From contig JAFEFW010000637.1 of the NCBI GenBank assembly GCA_018240405.1, forward strand, positions 62,001 through 126,000: a stretch of 64,000 nt of DNA, read 5' to 3'. The notes below the pieces were generated by a model that worked only from the letters and a program-made list of their open reading frames with translations, did not search any database and was not told the DNA's origin. Below, piece after piece: positions 18,833 to 27,448 of the stretch. The DNA comes from Pseudomonadota bacterium (GTDB lineage Bacteria; Pseudomonadota; Alphaproteobacteria; Acetobacterales; Acetobacteraceae). The translations under genes were made by a program, and so were the position numbers. Position 1 is the stretch's first letter. Each line of letters opens with the position of its first letter.

Positions 18833-19648
18833 TCATCCCAGCGTAACGGTGGCGAGGTCGAGCAGCCCGCGCTTCACCTCCGGATCATCGGTCAGCGGTT
18901 CGATCATTGCGGCGGCGATCGCGTCGTCCAGCTTCATGCCCGCGGCGATCAGCGTGGCGGCGTAGACCACCAGCCGGGTGGAGCAACCCTCCTCCAGATC
19001 CACGCCCTTCAACGCGCGCAGCCGAGCGGCAAGCATGACCAGCGGGCGGCAGCGCTGCACCGGCAGGCCGCTTTCCTCCGCAACGATCTGCAGCTCCGCC
19101 TCCTCGCTTGGAAAGCCAAACTCCAACGCCAGAAACCGCTGCCGCGTGCTCGGCTTCAGCGCTTTCAGCGCATTTTGGTAGCCCGGGTTATAGGAGCATA
19201 CCAACATGAAATCGTCGGGGGCGTGCAACAACTCGCCGGTGCGGTCGAGCGGCAGCAGGCGGCGATCATCGGTCAACGGATGCAGCACGACCGCAACGTC
19301 CTTGCGCGCCTCGACCACTTCATCCAGGTAACAAATGCCGCCGTGGCGGACGGCGCGGGTCAGCGGCCCATCGACCCAGACCGTATCGCCGCCGCGCAGC
19401 AGATAACGGCCGGTCAGGTCGGCGGCCGTCAGGTCATCATGGCAGGAGACGGTGTGCAGCGGCAAGCCGAGGCGGGCGGCCATGTGGGCAACGAAACGGG
19501 TCTTGCCGCAACCGGTCGGGCCTTTCAGCAGCAGCGGCAGGCGGTGGCGGTAGGCCTGCTCAAACAGCGCGCACTCGTTGCCGGTTGGCAGATAGAACGG
19601 CGGCTCCGGCTGGTGCACCAGCACGGGCGTACGCATGGCGTGGGGCAT
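18833..19648 (-). CDS. norQ: NorQ/CbbQ-family MoxR-type AAA+ ATPase
   Basis: Start chosen at the ATG at 19648 (MPHAMRTPVLV), preceded at eight bases by AAGGA; a GTG at 19717 in the same frame lies inside norB and upstream of an intrinsic terminator, so it is rejected. The 271-residue ATPase carries Walker A GPTGCGKT, Walker B CYLDEVVEAR (within GGICYLDEV), sensor VCSYNPGYQ and the C-terminal TLIAAGMKLDDAI. NorQ forms hexamers that, with NorD, activate NorCB by FeB insertion. The position right after norB supports this over the RuBisCO-linked CbbQ role. Confidence 0.94.
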   Translation of the reverse strand: MPHAMRTPVLVHQPEPPFYLPTGNECALFEQAYRHRLPLLLKGPTGCGKTRFVAHMAARLGLPLHTVSCHDDLTAADLTGRYLLRGGDTVWVDGPLTRAVRHGGICYLDEVVEARKDVAVVLHPLTDDRRLLPLDRTGELLHAPDDFMLVCSYNPGYQNALKALKPSTRQRFLALEFGFPSEEAELQIVAEESGLPVQRCRPLVMLAARLRALKGVDLEEGCSTRLVVYAATLIAAGMKLDDAIAAAMIEPLTDDPEVKRGLLDLATVTLG

Positions 19649-19669
19649 CGGGAAAGTCCTTGGACGCGG

Positions 19670-19706
19670 AAAAACAAAGCCCGGCTCCGTGGTGACGGAG
19701 CCGGGC
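19670..19706 (-). terminator. Intrinsic terminator/attenuator between norB and norQ
   Basis: On the minus strand a perfect 12-base GC-rich stem (GCCCGGCTCCGT with ACGGAGCCGGGC, four-base loop, 19679-19706) is followed by TTTGTTTTT (19678-19670). This is a textbook Rho-independent terminator. It starts eight bases after the norB stop (19714) and precedes the norQ start, so it should reduce transcription of norQ-norD relative to norC-norB. Confidence 0.85.
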
Positions 19707-19713
19707 GCGACAG

Positions 19714-21063
19714 TCACTCGGCTGGTTTCAGCGCGGCCGGTTGACCCGCTGTCTCCAGGTTGGGAACCAGAAGGGCAACCAGATACATCAGGAAGCCGAT
19801 CATCGTGATCGCCCCGCCGGCCAGGCGGATCCAGTAGAACAGCGTCAATTGCTGCTGGACATCCATGTACTCCATGCCCAGCACCCGCTCGAGATGCGTC
19901 TGCAGGATACCGGCGAAGGTCAGCGCCAGCGACATCAGGATGACGCCACCGGTGATCGTCCAGAACGAAGCGATGTTCAGCCGCTGGTTATAGGGCGCGC
20001 GGCCGAGCAGTTGCGGCATCGCAAAGGAGAACATCGCCAGGTTCACCATCGCATAGGCGCCGTAGAAGGCGAGGTGGCCATGCGCGGCTGTCACCTGTGT
20101 GCCGTGCGTGTAGTAGTTCACACCCGACAGCGTGTGCAGGAAGCCCAGCACGCCGGCGCCGAGGAAGGCGCAGATCGCGCAGCCCAGCGACCACAGCAGC
20201 GCGGCCTTGTTCGGATGGTCGCGGCGGCCCTTCCACACCATGCCAAAGGCAAAGATCACCATGGCAAAGAACGGCAGCGGCTCGACGGCCGAGAAGATGC
20301 TGCCGATCCACTTCCAGTAACCAGGCGTGCCGATCCAGTAATAGTGGTGGCCGGTGCCAAGGATGCCGGAGAACAGCGCGGTGCCGATTATGACGTAGAG
20401 CCACTTCTCGATGACCTCGCGGTCGACGCCGGTCATCTTGATCAGCATGAAGGCGAGGATGGCGGCCATCACCAGTTCCCACACGCCCTCGACCCACAGA
20501 TGCACGACCCACCACCAGAACATCTTGTCGATGACGACATTGGCGGGGACGTAGAACGCGAACAGGAAGAAGACGGCGACGCCCCACAATCCCAGCAGCA
20601 GAATGCCGGAGATGACGGTGCGGCGGCCCTTCAGCACGGTCATCGAGCAGTTGAACAGGAAGATCAGCGCCACGGCGACGATGCCAATTTTGATGATCAT
20701 CGGTTGCTCGAGATAGGAGCGGCCATCGTAGAAGCCGAACAGATAGCCGACGACGCAGATCGCGGCCGCCACGAAGAACAGCCAGAACTGGATGATCGCC
20801 AGTTTCGGGCTGAATAATTCGCGTTCGGTCTCCTCGGGCAGCAGATAGTAGGTGCTGCCGAAGAAGCCCAGCAGCAGCCAGACAATCAGCGCGTTGGTGT
20901 GGATCATGCGGACGACGCTGAATGGCAGCAGGTCGACCGGCACGATCGTCGGCGCGACGTAGACCGAAGCGCCGATCAGGCCAAACAGTAACTGCAACGA
21001 AAAGATCAGCAGCGCGCCGATGAAGTACGGCTTCGCCACCGCCTGGGATTGGTATTTCAACAT
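19714..21063 (-). CDS. norB: Nitric oxide reductase subunit B (cNOR catalytic subunit)
   Basis: The 449-residue, ~12-TM heme-copper oxidase superfamily protein has the NorB ligands: MIHTNALIVWLLLGFFG (low-spin heme His), VHLWVEGVWELVMA (FeB His and the NorB-specific glutamate), GTGHHYYWIG (two FeB histidines), and AAHGHLAFYGAYAMVN (heme b and b3 histidines). It has no N-terminal quinol-oxidase extension, so it is the short cNorB that pairs with NorC, not qNOR. It reduces 2 NO to N2O at the inner membrane. It follows norC by 12 bases and is followed by a terminator and norQ. Confidence 0.97.
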   Translation of the reverse strand: MLKYQSQAVAKPYFIGALLIFSLQLLFGLIGASVYVAPTIVPVDLLPFSVVRMIHTNALIVWLLLGFFGSTYYLLPEETERELFSPKLAIIQFWLFFVAAAICVVGYLFGFYDGRSYLEQPMIIKIGIVAVALIFLFNCSMTVLKGRRTVISGILLLGLWGVAVFFLFAFYVPANVVIDKMFWWWVVHLWVEGVWELVMAAILAFMLIKMTGVDREVIEKWLYVIIGTALFSGILGTGHHYYWIGTPGYWKWIGSIFSAVEPLPFFAMVIFAFGMVWKGRRDHPNKAALLWSLGCAICAFLGAGVLGFLHTLSGVNYYTHGTQVTAAHGHLAFYGAYAMVNLAMFSFAMPQLLGRAPYNQRLNIASFWTITGGVILMSLALTFAGILQTHLERVLGMEYMDVQQQLTLFYWIRLAGGAITMIGFLMYLVALLVPNLETAGQPAALKPAE

Positions 21064-21075
21064 GGGCGTGGGTCC

Positions 21076-21528
21076 CTATCGCGTGACCGGCTTCGGCGGC
21101 CAGTTCTGGGTGTCGATGGCGCTGGTCCAGCGCAGGAAGTCGATCAACTGGTCGAGTTCCGCATCGGACAAGTTGAACTGCGGCATCTGGTGGCGGTCCG
21201 AAATGTTTGTCGGCTGCGCCGCGAACCAGGCTTTCAGCGTGTCACGCGCCGCGGCGGGATCCTTGTCGCCGCCATATTTCAGCCAGACCTTGCCGACTTC
21301 AGGCGCGAAACGAGCGCCCTCACCGAACAGGGTGTGGCAGTCGAAGCAGGCCTTCTTCTCCCAAACCCGTTTCCCGGCGGCGACAGAGTCGCTGATCGGA
21401 TGGGCCTCGGCCATCTGGCTCGCCTGGCGGAAGCTGTCGCCGACCAGCAGGGCGAAGATAATAAAGAAGAAGATGGAGCCGCCGTAGAAGATGTTGCGCG
21501 CCGCCGTCTTGGTGAGACGCTCGATCAT
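21076..21528 (-). CDS. norC: Nitric oxide reductase subunit C (membrane-anchored cytochrome c)
   Basis: The 150-residue protein has one N-terminal membrane anchor (about 12-31, NIFYGGSIFFFIIFALLVG), then a periplasmic cytochrome c domain with the heme motif CFDCH (61-65) and the axial methionine in RHQMPQF (Met115). NorC passes electrons from a periplasmic cytochrome c or cupredoxin to NorB. Length and layout are standard. It is preceded by the pseudoazurin gene with a 35-base gap, so pseudoazurin, norC and norB may be one transcript. Confidence 0.96.
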   Translation of the reverse strand: MIERLTKTAARNIFYGGSIFFFIIFALLVGDSFRQASQMAEAHPISDSVAAGKRVWEKKACFDCHTLFGEGARFAPEVGKVWLKYGGDKDPAAARDTLKAWFAAQPTNISDRHQMPQFNLSDAELDQLIDFLRWTSAIDTQNWPPKPVTR

Positions 21529-21563
21529 GGGTTACCCCCAAATGTTGTTGCGTGGCGGTGCGG

Positions 21564-22019
21564 TCAGTTCGCCGCGGTCTTGGTGGCGTCGAGCTTGTCG
21601 AACAGCGCGCCGAAGATCTGCTTTGCGCGGCCCGGATGGGTGATGGCCTTGGCCGCGTCCTCATTCACCGGATCGCCGACGACGACCATCCCGACCATGC
21701 CCATGCCGTAATGCGGCTTGCAGCGGACGCCATAGATTCCGGGCTTGTCGAAGGTGACGGACACGTCCTGGTTCATCGGGCCGGTGAACTGCACGCCGCC
21801 TTCCGGCGTCATGGCCGGGATCGACTCGACGTTGTGACCCTTGTCGGTGGCGACGAAATGCACCGTGTCGCCGGGGGCGATGCGGACCAACGCCGGCTCG
21901 ATGACCATAAGGCCGCCGTCGCTGCCGCGGTTGAGAGTCTTGACCTGAACCTCGGCCGCCTGGACGGCGCCGACGGTCAGTACGGCGCCCAATGCGCCGG
22001 CGAGGAACGACCGAACCAT
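21564..22019 (-). CDS. Pseudoazurin (type I blue copper protein)
   Basis: The start is the ATG at 22019 (MVRSFLAGALGAVL), with AGGAG nine bases upstream; a frame ATG at 22040 would lack a site. Residues 1-21 form a Sec signal peptide with likely cleavage after VQA. The mature cupredoxin has all type I copper ligands: His62 (GHNVES), Cys100, His103 and Met108 (VRCKPHYGMGM), with the Cys-to-Met spacing of eight seen in pseudoazurins. It carries electrons in the periplasm to denitrification enzymes. Its placement directly before norC makes it a likely donor to NorCB. No nitrite or nitrous oxide reductase gene is in the window. Confidence 0.94.
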   Translation of the reverse strand: MVRSFLAGALGAVLTVGAVQAAEVQVKTLNRGSDGGLMVIEPALVRIAPGDTVHFVATDKGHNVESIPAMTPEGGVQFTGPMNQDVSVTFDKPGIYGVRCKPHYGMGMVGMVVVGDPVNEDAAKAITHPGRAKQIFGALFDKLDATKTAAN

Positions 22020-22102
22020 GAATGATGTCTCCTGATGCACGAACGAACCGCTTGCGCGAGACCGTCATCAGGTTTCATACGTGATCTCATGTCGCTGCCG
22101 GG

Positions 22103-22116
22103 TTGCGGCAGATCAA
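22103..22116 (-). promoter_or_regulatory. FNR/Nnr-like site upstream of pseudoazurin-norCB
   Basis: On the minus strand the sequence TTGATCTGCCGCAA matches the FNR/Dnr/Nnr consensus TTGAT-N4-ATCAA at eight of ten positions, with one perfect half-site. It lies 84 bases upstream of the pseudoazurin ATG, a workable distance for activation. CRP/FNR-family NO-responsive regulation of nor genes is well established; this particular site is inferred. Confidence 0.45.
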
Positions 22117-22279
22117 TTAGTGGCATTTTTAATACCAATTTAACGGCACCGATCCAGCGGACCCGCGCGTGCCGGCTTCACCGGTTGTTCATGAATCTAT
22201 GCGCAGAGTCGTGCGATCCGAGGGAGAGAGGCTCGAGACAGTCCCGATGGCGCCGCCGGTCGACGACGTGAGGAACTGG

Positions 22280-22585
22280 ATGAACATGTTCCGCTGGATC
22301 GTGAAACTCATCCGTGATGATTACGAGATCGACGAAGCCGTCCTGACGCGGACGGCGGTGCTGGAGTCCGATTGCGGCCTGGCGATTGAGCAGATCGAGG
22401 CTGTGCTCGACACGATCGCCACAAGCTTCGCGCTACACTTCCCGCCCGGCACGCTGGATGAGATCGTCAAGCTGGAGGAGCTGTGTATGGTCGCAAGCTG
22501 GATGAAGGGGCTGTACAAGCGGCCGCCGTTCATCTCGGAAGGTTATGAAGCGCAATGCCGGGTGCTGAACCCGGGCTGCGGGTAG
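22280..22585 (+). CDS. Small acyl-carrier-protein-like protein lacking the carrier serine (unknown)
   Basis: The start is uncertain. ATG 22280 has AGGA five bases upstream; ATGs at 22199 and 22247 and GTG 22169 are in frame without clear sites. The 101-residue product has a helical pattern resembling acyl carrier proteins: RTAVLESDCGLAIEQIEAVL aligns with the E-x-DLG-x-DSL-x-x-VEL region, followed by SFALHFPPGTLDEI and KLEELCMVASWMK. The phosphopantetheine serine position is replaced by Ala-Ile-Glu, which resembles DUF1493-like ACP relatives. The assignment is by eye. It is divergent from pseudoazurin-nor and convergent with ruvC. Confidence 0.5.
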   Translation: MNMFRWIVKLIRDDYEIDEAVLTRTAVLESDCGLAIEQIEAVLDTIATSFALHFPPGTLDEIVKLEELCMVASWMKGLYKRPPFISEGYEAQCRVLNPGCG

Positions 22586-22615
22586 AAACCGCCACTGCCG
22601 ACGGCCGCCCGCCAG

Positions 22616-23128
22616 TCAGGATAGCGCAGGGTCCCGTTTCCCCGCCCAGGCCAACTTCGATGCCCGGTGATGCGCGTGGCAGATTGCCACGGCCAGCGCA
22701 TCGGCGGCGTCGGATCGGCGCAGCAGGGCATTGGGTAGGAGGCGCTTCACCATCGCCTCGACCTGCTGCTTGTCGGCGCCGCCGGTGCCGACGACCGCCA
22801 TCTTCACCGTCTTGGCTGCGTACTCCGCCACCGGCACCCCCTCCAGCGCCGGCGCCAGCAGCGCCACGCCGCGGGCATAGCCAAGCTTCAGCGTCGCTGA
22901 TCCGTTGCGATTGACATAGGTCTCCTCGACCGCCGCCTCATCCGGCCGCTGAAGCTGCAGCAGGTCCAGTAGCGCACGGTGCAGCACCTTCAGCCGCTCG
23001 GGCACGCTTTCCCCCGAATCCGTCGCGATAACCCCATCAGCGACATGGCGCAGCCGGTTGCCTTCGCTCTCGATGATTCCCCATCCGGTGAAGCGTAGTC
23101 CCGGATCGATCCCCAGCACCCTGACCAT
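22616..23128 (-). CDS. ruvC: Holliday junction resolvase RuvC
   Basis: I start at ATG 23128 (MVRVLGIDPGLRFTGWG); the longer frame adds 12 residues with no support. The 170-residue nuclease has the catalytic acidic residues in GIDPG near the N-terminus, AVEETYVNRN, and SDAADALAVAICHAH near the C-terminus. RuvC cuts Holliday junctions together with RuvAB during recombinational repair. The usual neighbours ruvA, ruvB and yebC are absent here, so the ruv genes are split. A GT2 gene starts divergently ~105 bases away. No LexA box is visible in the 23129-23234 interval. Confidence 0.96.
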   Translation of the reverse strand: MVRVLGIDPGLRFTGWGIIESEGNRLRHVADGVIATDSGESVPERLKVLHRALLDLLQLQRPDEAAVEETYVNRNGSATLKLGYARGVALLAPALEGVPVAEYAAKTVKMAVVGTGGADKQQVEAMVKRLLPNALLRRSDAADALAVAICHAHHRASKLAWAGKRDPALS

Positions 23129-23234
23129 CGCGCGACTCGGCCTCCAATCCGTTCCGGCCTCCATGGTTATAGAGGCGCAACCGATGATGCCATGCTACAG
23201 AGCGCTACCCCGACGGAGCCCATAGCAGCACACG

Positions 23235-23903
23235 ATGAAAATCTGCGTTGTCACACCGTATTTCCGCGCCGAAACAGCCTGGCTTCAGCAGGCGCATGAC
23301 AGCGTGAAGGCGCAGACGCTGCCCGCCCACCATGTCCTGGTGTGCGATGGGTCGGAGCCGGCACAGATCCAGGAGTTCCAGGGCTCGCACATCATCCTGC
23401 AGCGCAACTACCAGGACTATGGCAATACCCCTCGGCTGATCGGCAGCTATCACGCAATCACGCACGCCGCCGATGCCATCGCCTACCTGGATGCGGACAA
23501 TTGGTACTTGCCGACGCATCTCGAGGCGCTTGTCAGCTTCGCGCAGGAACGCGACCTCGACGCCTGCTCATCCGCCCGGATGCTGCACCGGCTGGACGGG
23601 TCGCCGATGATGAAGTGCCCGCATGTCAATGCCAGGCCGCTGATCGACACGAGCTGCCTGCTGGTGATGCGCCGCGCCTTCCCGCATCTGATTGCCTGGA
23701 CGCTGTTTCCGCAGGCCGTGGCCGCGGACACCGATAACCGGCTGTGGCGCTTCATGAAGAGTGTCGGTGCGCGGTTGGATTTCCTCGACAGCCCGACGGT
23801 GGCGTACCGGACGCGGCACCTTGTGCACTACAGCCTCGCCGGGGAGGCGCCACCGCCCGAAGCCGTCACCCGACGCGACCTGGCCGGCACCAACTACCAC
23901 TGA
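23235..23903 (+). CDS. Glycosyltransferase family 2-like protein
   Basis: The 222-residue protein begins MKICVVTPYFRAETAWLQQA, the first strand of a GT-A fold. It contains VKAQTLPAHHVLVCDGSEPA and the DXD-type AIAYLDADNWYLPTHL motif that binds the metal and nucleotide sugar. It lacks membrane segments and is shorter than most GT2 enzymes, consistent with a single catalytic domain. The acceptor is unknown and no polysaccharide cluster adjoins it. It lies between ruvC (divergent) and folD (convergent). Confidence 0.85.
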   Translation: MKICVVTPYFRAETAWLQQAHDSVKAQTLPAHHVLVCDGSEPAQIQEFQGSHIILQRNYQDYGNTPRLIGSYHAITHAADAIAYLDADNWYLPTHLEALVSFAQERDLDACSSARMLHRLDGSPMMKCPHVNARPLIDTSCLLVMRRAFPHLIAWTLFPQAVAADTDNRLWRFMKSVGARLDFLDSPTVAYRTRHLVHYSLAGEAPPPEAVTRRDLAGTNYH

Positions 23904-23910
23904 TGCTCCG

Positions 23911-24756
23911 TCACCCGCCGCGGCGGCGTTGCGCCGCGGTCACCGTGTTCTCCAGCAGGCAGGCTACCGTCATCGGGCCGACGCCACCGGGCACAGGCGT
24001 GATCGCACCGGCCACTTCGGCGCCGGCGGCATAGGCGACATCGCCGACAAGCCGGCCGTCCGCCAGACGGTTGATGCCGACATCGATCACCGTGGCGCCG
24101 GGCTGAATCCAGTCCGGCTGGATCATTTCCGGCTTGCCGATGGCGGCCACCAGAATATCCGCGCGCCGGCACTCGCCCGGGAGGTCGCGGGTGCGGGAAT
24201 GGGCAATCGTCACCGTGGCGTCGGCCGCCAGCAGCAGCGCCGCCATCGGCCGGCCGACAATGGTCGAGCGGCCGAGCACCACCGCCCGCGCTCCGGATGT
24301 CGCGATGCCCGCCGCCGCCAGCAGTTTCATGACGCCAAGCGGAGTGCAGGGAACGAGTTTGGGACGGCCGTCGGCGAGGGCACCGACGTTGAACGGGTGG
24401 AAGCCATCGACGTCCTTGGCCGGGTCAACCGAGGCGATCACGGTGTAGGTGTCGATGTGCTTCGGCAGCGGCAATTGCACCAGGATGCCGTCGACTGACG
24501 GGTCCGCATTCAGCGCCGCGATCTGCTGCAGCAGCAAATCCTGCGGCGTATCCGCCGGCAAGCGGATTGTCCGCGCCTCGATCCCCGCCTCGCGCGCGGC
24601 GCGGTCCTTGGTGCGCACATAGACGGCGCTGGCCGGATCGTCGCCAACCAGCACAACGGCGAGGCCGGGGGTGAAGCCGGCTGCAGCGACGCGGCGGGCG
24701 ACGCTGGCGCGAAGGTCGGCGGCGACGGACTTGCCGTCGATGACGCGGGCAGTCAT
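23911..24756 (-). CDS. folD: Bifunctional methylenetetrahydrofolate dehydrogenase/methenyltetrahydrofolate cyclohydrolase
   Basis: The 281-residue enzyme interconverts methylene-, methenyl- and 10-formyl-THF using NADP. Diagnostic segments are the catalytic [14 protein letters not shown], the [13 protein letters not shown] motif, [14 protein letters not shown], the nucleotide-binding [14 protein letters not shown] and the C-terminal [14 protein letters not shown]. It overlaps the upstream DUF167 gene by four bases, so both are translated from one message with the yggT-like gene in front. Confidence 0.97.
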   Translation of the reverse strand: MTARVIDGKSVAADLRASVARRVAAAGFTPGLAVVLVGDDPASAVYVRTKDRAAREAGIEARTIRLPADTPQDLLLQQIAALNADPSVDGILVQLPLPKHIDTYTVIASVDPAKDVDGFHPFNVGALADGRPKLVPCTPLGVMKLLAAAGIATSGARAVVLGRSTIVGRPMAALLLAADATVTIAHSRTRDLPGECRRADILVAAIGKPEMIQPDWIQPGATVIDVGINRLADGRLVGDVAYAAGAEVAGAITPVPGGVGPMTVACLLENTVTAAQRRRGG

Positions 24757-25049
24757 AGGCGGGCGAGCCTCTCAACCAGGAGCGAAGTGTCGCCGGTGAC
24801 GCGCAGCGTCTTGTCCCGGCTGGTATGGCCCAGTGCGACGGCGACAGAAGACGTGGGAAGATCCAACGCGTCGGCCAGCACGGCGCAGGCGGCAGCGTTG
24901 GCGCGGCCGCCCTCGGCCGCCTCGGTGACGCCGATGCGCAGGCAGGGCCCGCGCGGCGAGTCGTAACGGCCTTGCACGCCGGGGCGGCGGGACTTCGGCT
25001 GTACTTTCACCGTGATGCTGACCCCGTCAGGCTGGACTCGCCAGAACAT
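24753..25049 (-). CDS. DUF167/YggU family protein
   Basis: The 98-residue basic protein has the DUF167 pattern: [14 protein letters not shown], then [19 protein letters not shown] (the A-x-x-G-x-A-N signature) and [18 protein letters not shown]. The family is widespread and of unknown biochemical function. It lies one base downstream of the YggT-type gene and overlaps folD, repeating the common yggT-yggU gene order. Cytoplasmic; no other domain. Confidence 0.93.
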   Translation of the reverse strand: MFWRVQPDGVSITVKVQPKSRRPGVQGRYDSPRGPCLRIGVTEAAEGGRANAAACAVLADALDLPTSSVAVALGHTSRDKTLRVTGDTSLLVERLARL

Positions 25050-25050
25050 C

Positions 25051-25365
25051 TCACAGCAGCGGCCGCAGCGTGCCGAAGATCAGCGACTGATAGATCGCGC
25101 CAATCGCCATGTTCGCCGCCTGCAGCAGCAGGATCAGCACCAGCGGGCTCAGGTCGATGCTGCCGAAGCTCGGCAGGAAGTTGCGGATCGGCCGCAGCGC
25201 CGGTTCGGTCACCCGGTACAGGAAATCGCCGATCGACCAGACCAGTCGGTTGCGGGTGTCCAGCACGCCGAAAGACGCCAACATGCTGAAGATGGCCGCC
25301 AGGATCACTGCCCAGATGTAGAGCCAGATCACTTCCTGAATCAGCCAGAACAGGGCGCCAATCAT
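25051..25365 (-). CDS. YggT family inner-membrane protein
   Basis: The start is ATG 25365 (MIGALFWLIQEVIWLYIW); the longer frame upstream lacks a membrane-like N-terminus. The 104-residue protein has two hydrophobic segments, about 4-26 and 72-92, with the conserved between-segment motif VTEPALRPIRNFLPSFGSIDLSP (key residues TEP, RPxR, P and DLSP). YggT proteins are linked to osmotic or cell-division-related functions, but the role is not settled. It heads the yggT-yggU-folD operon and is divergent from an esterase gene. Confidence 0.93.
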   Translation of the reverse strand: MIGALFWLIQEVIWLYIWAVILAAIFSMLASFGVLDTRNRLVWSIGDFLYRVTEPALRPIRNFLPSFGSIDLSPLVLILLLQAANMAIGAIYQSLIFGTLRPLL

Positions 25366-25531
25366 ACTGCAACTCCAGAAACACGGCGGAGCCGGCCGGC
25401 GTACTGACCTGGCGACGAGTTGGTCCCGCCGGTCTGGACGCCGGCCGGATTCCGACCAACACTGGCGCCATACATAAGAGAGGAAACCGCGATGCCCAAC
25501 CCAAAACCCTGCATGTCGCGGGCCGTCTGAC

Positions 25532-26464
<933 letters not shown>

Positions 26465-26491
26465 CTTTCGGTCTCCAACCCCCGTAAGCGG

Positions 26492-27046
26492 TCAGGCAGC
26501 CGCGGCGTGTGCGGCGGCGCGTTGCGCACGCTGCGCCTGGATTTTCGCCGCACGACGGGCCGCCCGGTTCATCGGCGGCTGGGACTGCGCCGCGGCCCGC
26601 GCTTCGGATAGGACCGCGGCGGCACAGCGGACGGCTTCCCGCACGTCAGCCTCGGTATAGGTTCGTTCCGCTGATGGTGGCGGCACGTGCGTGGCCGGCG
26701 GGTTGGCTGGTGCCGCCGCGGCTTTGCGGCGCTGGTCGAGCGCCTTGCGGCACTGCATCGCCGCGCGGTGCATCGCATTGGCATTGCCGCGGAGGCGCAG
26801 GGCCGCGCTGGGTGCGAGGTCCGGCGCTTCTTTTGACCAGCGCAGGCTGTCGAAGCTGGCAAGGTTGTAGACGACGATCTGCGCGGCCAGAAAGAATTCG
26901 TCCATTGTTGCCGGGTTGAGACCGGCGATCGCGGCTTCGGCCGCGGCGCGGGCATCGGCGCGGTTGCCGCCGGCCGCTTCCAGGAAGAACGGGATGAGGC
27001 TGAGATAGACCGGTTCCCTGGCGGTGGTCTCGGCGGGCTGGATCAT
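26492..27046 (-). CDS. Hypothetical protein with a LexA-type box in its promoter
   Basis: The 184-residue protein is not recognised. Residues about 1-100 are helical (PVYLSLIPFFLEAAGGNRAD, then DEFFLAAQIVVYNLASFDSL). Residues about 105-184 are low-complexity, Ala/Arg/Pro/Gln-rich and basic, ending in an RAARRAAKIQAQRAQRAA tail. The acidic-helical N-terminus with a basic disordered tail could suit a nucleic-acid-associated or secretion-independent cytoplasmic protein. A perfect GTTC-N7-GTTC sequence lies 27-41 bases upstream of the ATG, implying SOS control. No neighbour shares its transcript. Confidence 0.75.
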   Translation of the reverse strand: MIQPAETTAREPVYLSLIPFFLEAAGGNRADARAAAEAAIAGLNPATMDEFFLAAQIVVYNLASFDSLRWSKEAPDLAPSAALRLRGNANAMHRAAMQCRKALDQRRKAAAAPANPPATHVPPPSAERTYTEADVREAVRCAAAVLSEARAAAQSQPPMNRAARRAAKIQAQRAQRAAAHAAAA

Positions 27047-27448
27047 GAGTGGCGCTCTCTGCTGAAATATATGTTCTTGTTACGTTCTTAGCGCGGTGCC
27101 AGCCGTTTGACAAGCGGAAAGTGCGGCAGGCGAACAGGCTCTGGCTGTTCCGGGGCGCGGACGCGCCTCGTGGTCGATGCAGGCACGACACGCGGATTGG
27201 GTCCTGGGTGACCCGACGGTTGCGCGTCCTGGACCAGGGATGTCACCCTCAGCGGTGTATTCTCACCTGACTTCAGGCCGCAGCCAGCCGCTCATCCCGG
27301 CGGTATCGGTGCCGGATTGAAGCTGCACGCCATTCCAGTCCGCCGCCACGCAACCAGGCGCGCCGGCGCGTTCAGGCTATTGACATGACTGGTCGTGCGG
27401 CAGGCAGAACGCGTGGATCATCCTTTGGGGGCGCGGAAGGGCGGCGCT
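27047..27448. other. Intergenic stretch without a gene
   Basis: 402 bases between two minus-strand genes. The right-hand part is G/C-rich with no coding signal I trust. The left end holds the promoter and LexA-type box of the 184-residue protein. Short + strand frames here have no recognisable product. Confidence 0.6.
27073..27087 (-). promoter_or_regulatory. LexA (SOS) box, GTTC-N7-GTTC
   Basis: The + strand shows GTTC at 27073-27076 and GTTC at 27084-27087 separated by seven bases (TTGTTAC), an exact match to the alphaproteobacterial LexA operator. It overlaps the promoter region of the minus-strand gene starting at 27046; a possible -10 element (TATATT in the minus sense) lies within a few bases. 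Confidence 0.6.

Noticed and set aside
19649-19717. Extended norQ start at GTG 19717
   Set aside because: It would begin inside norB and read through a strong intrinsic terminator; the AAGGA site supports 19648.
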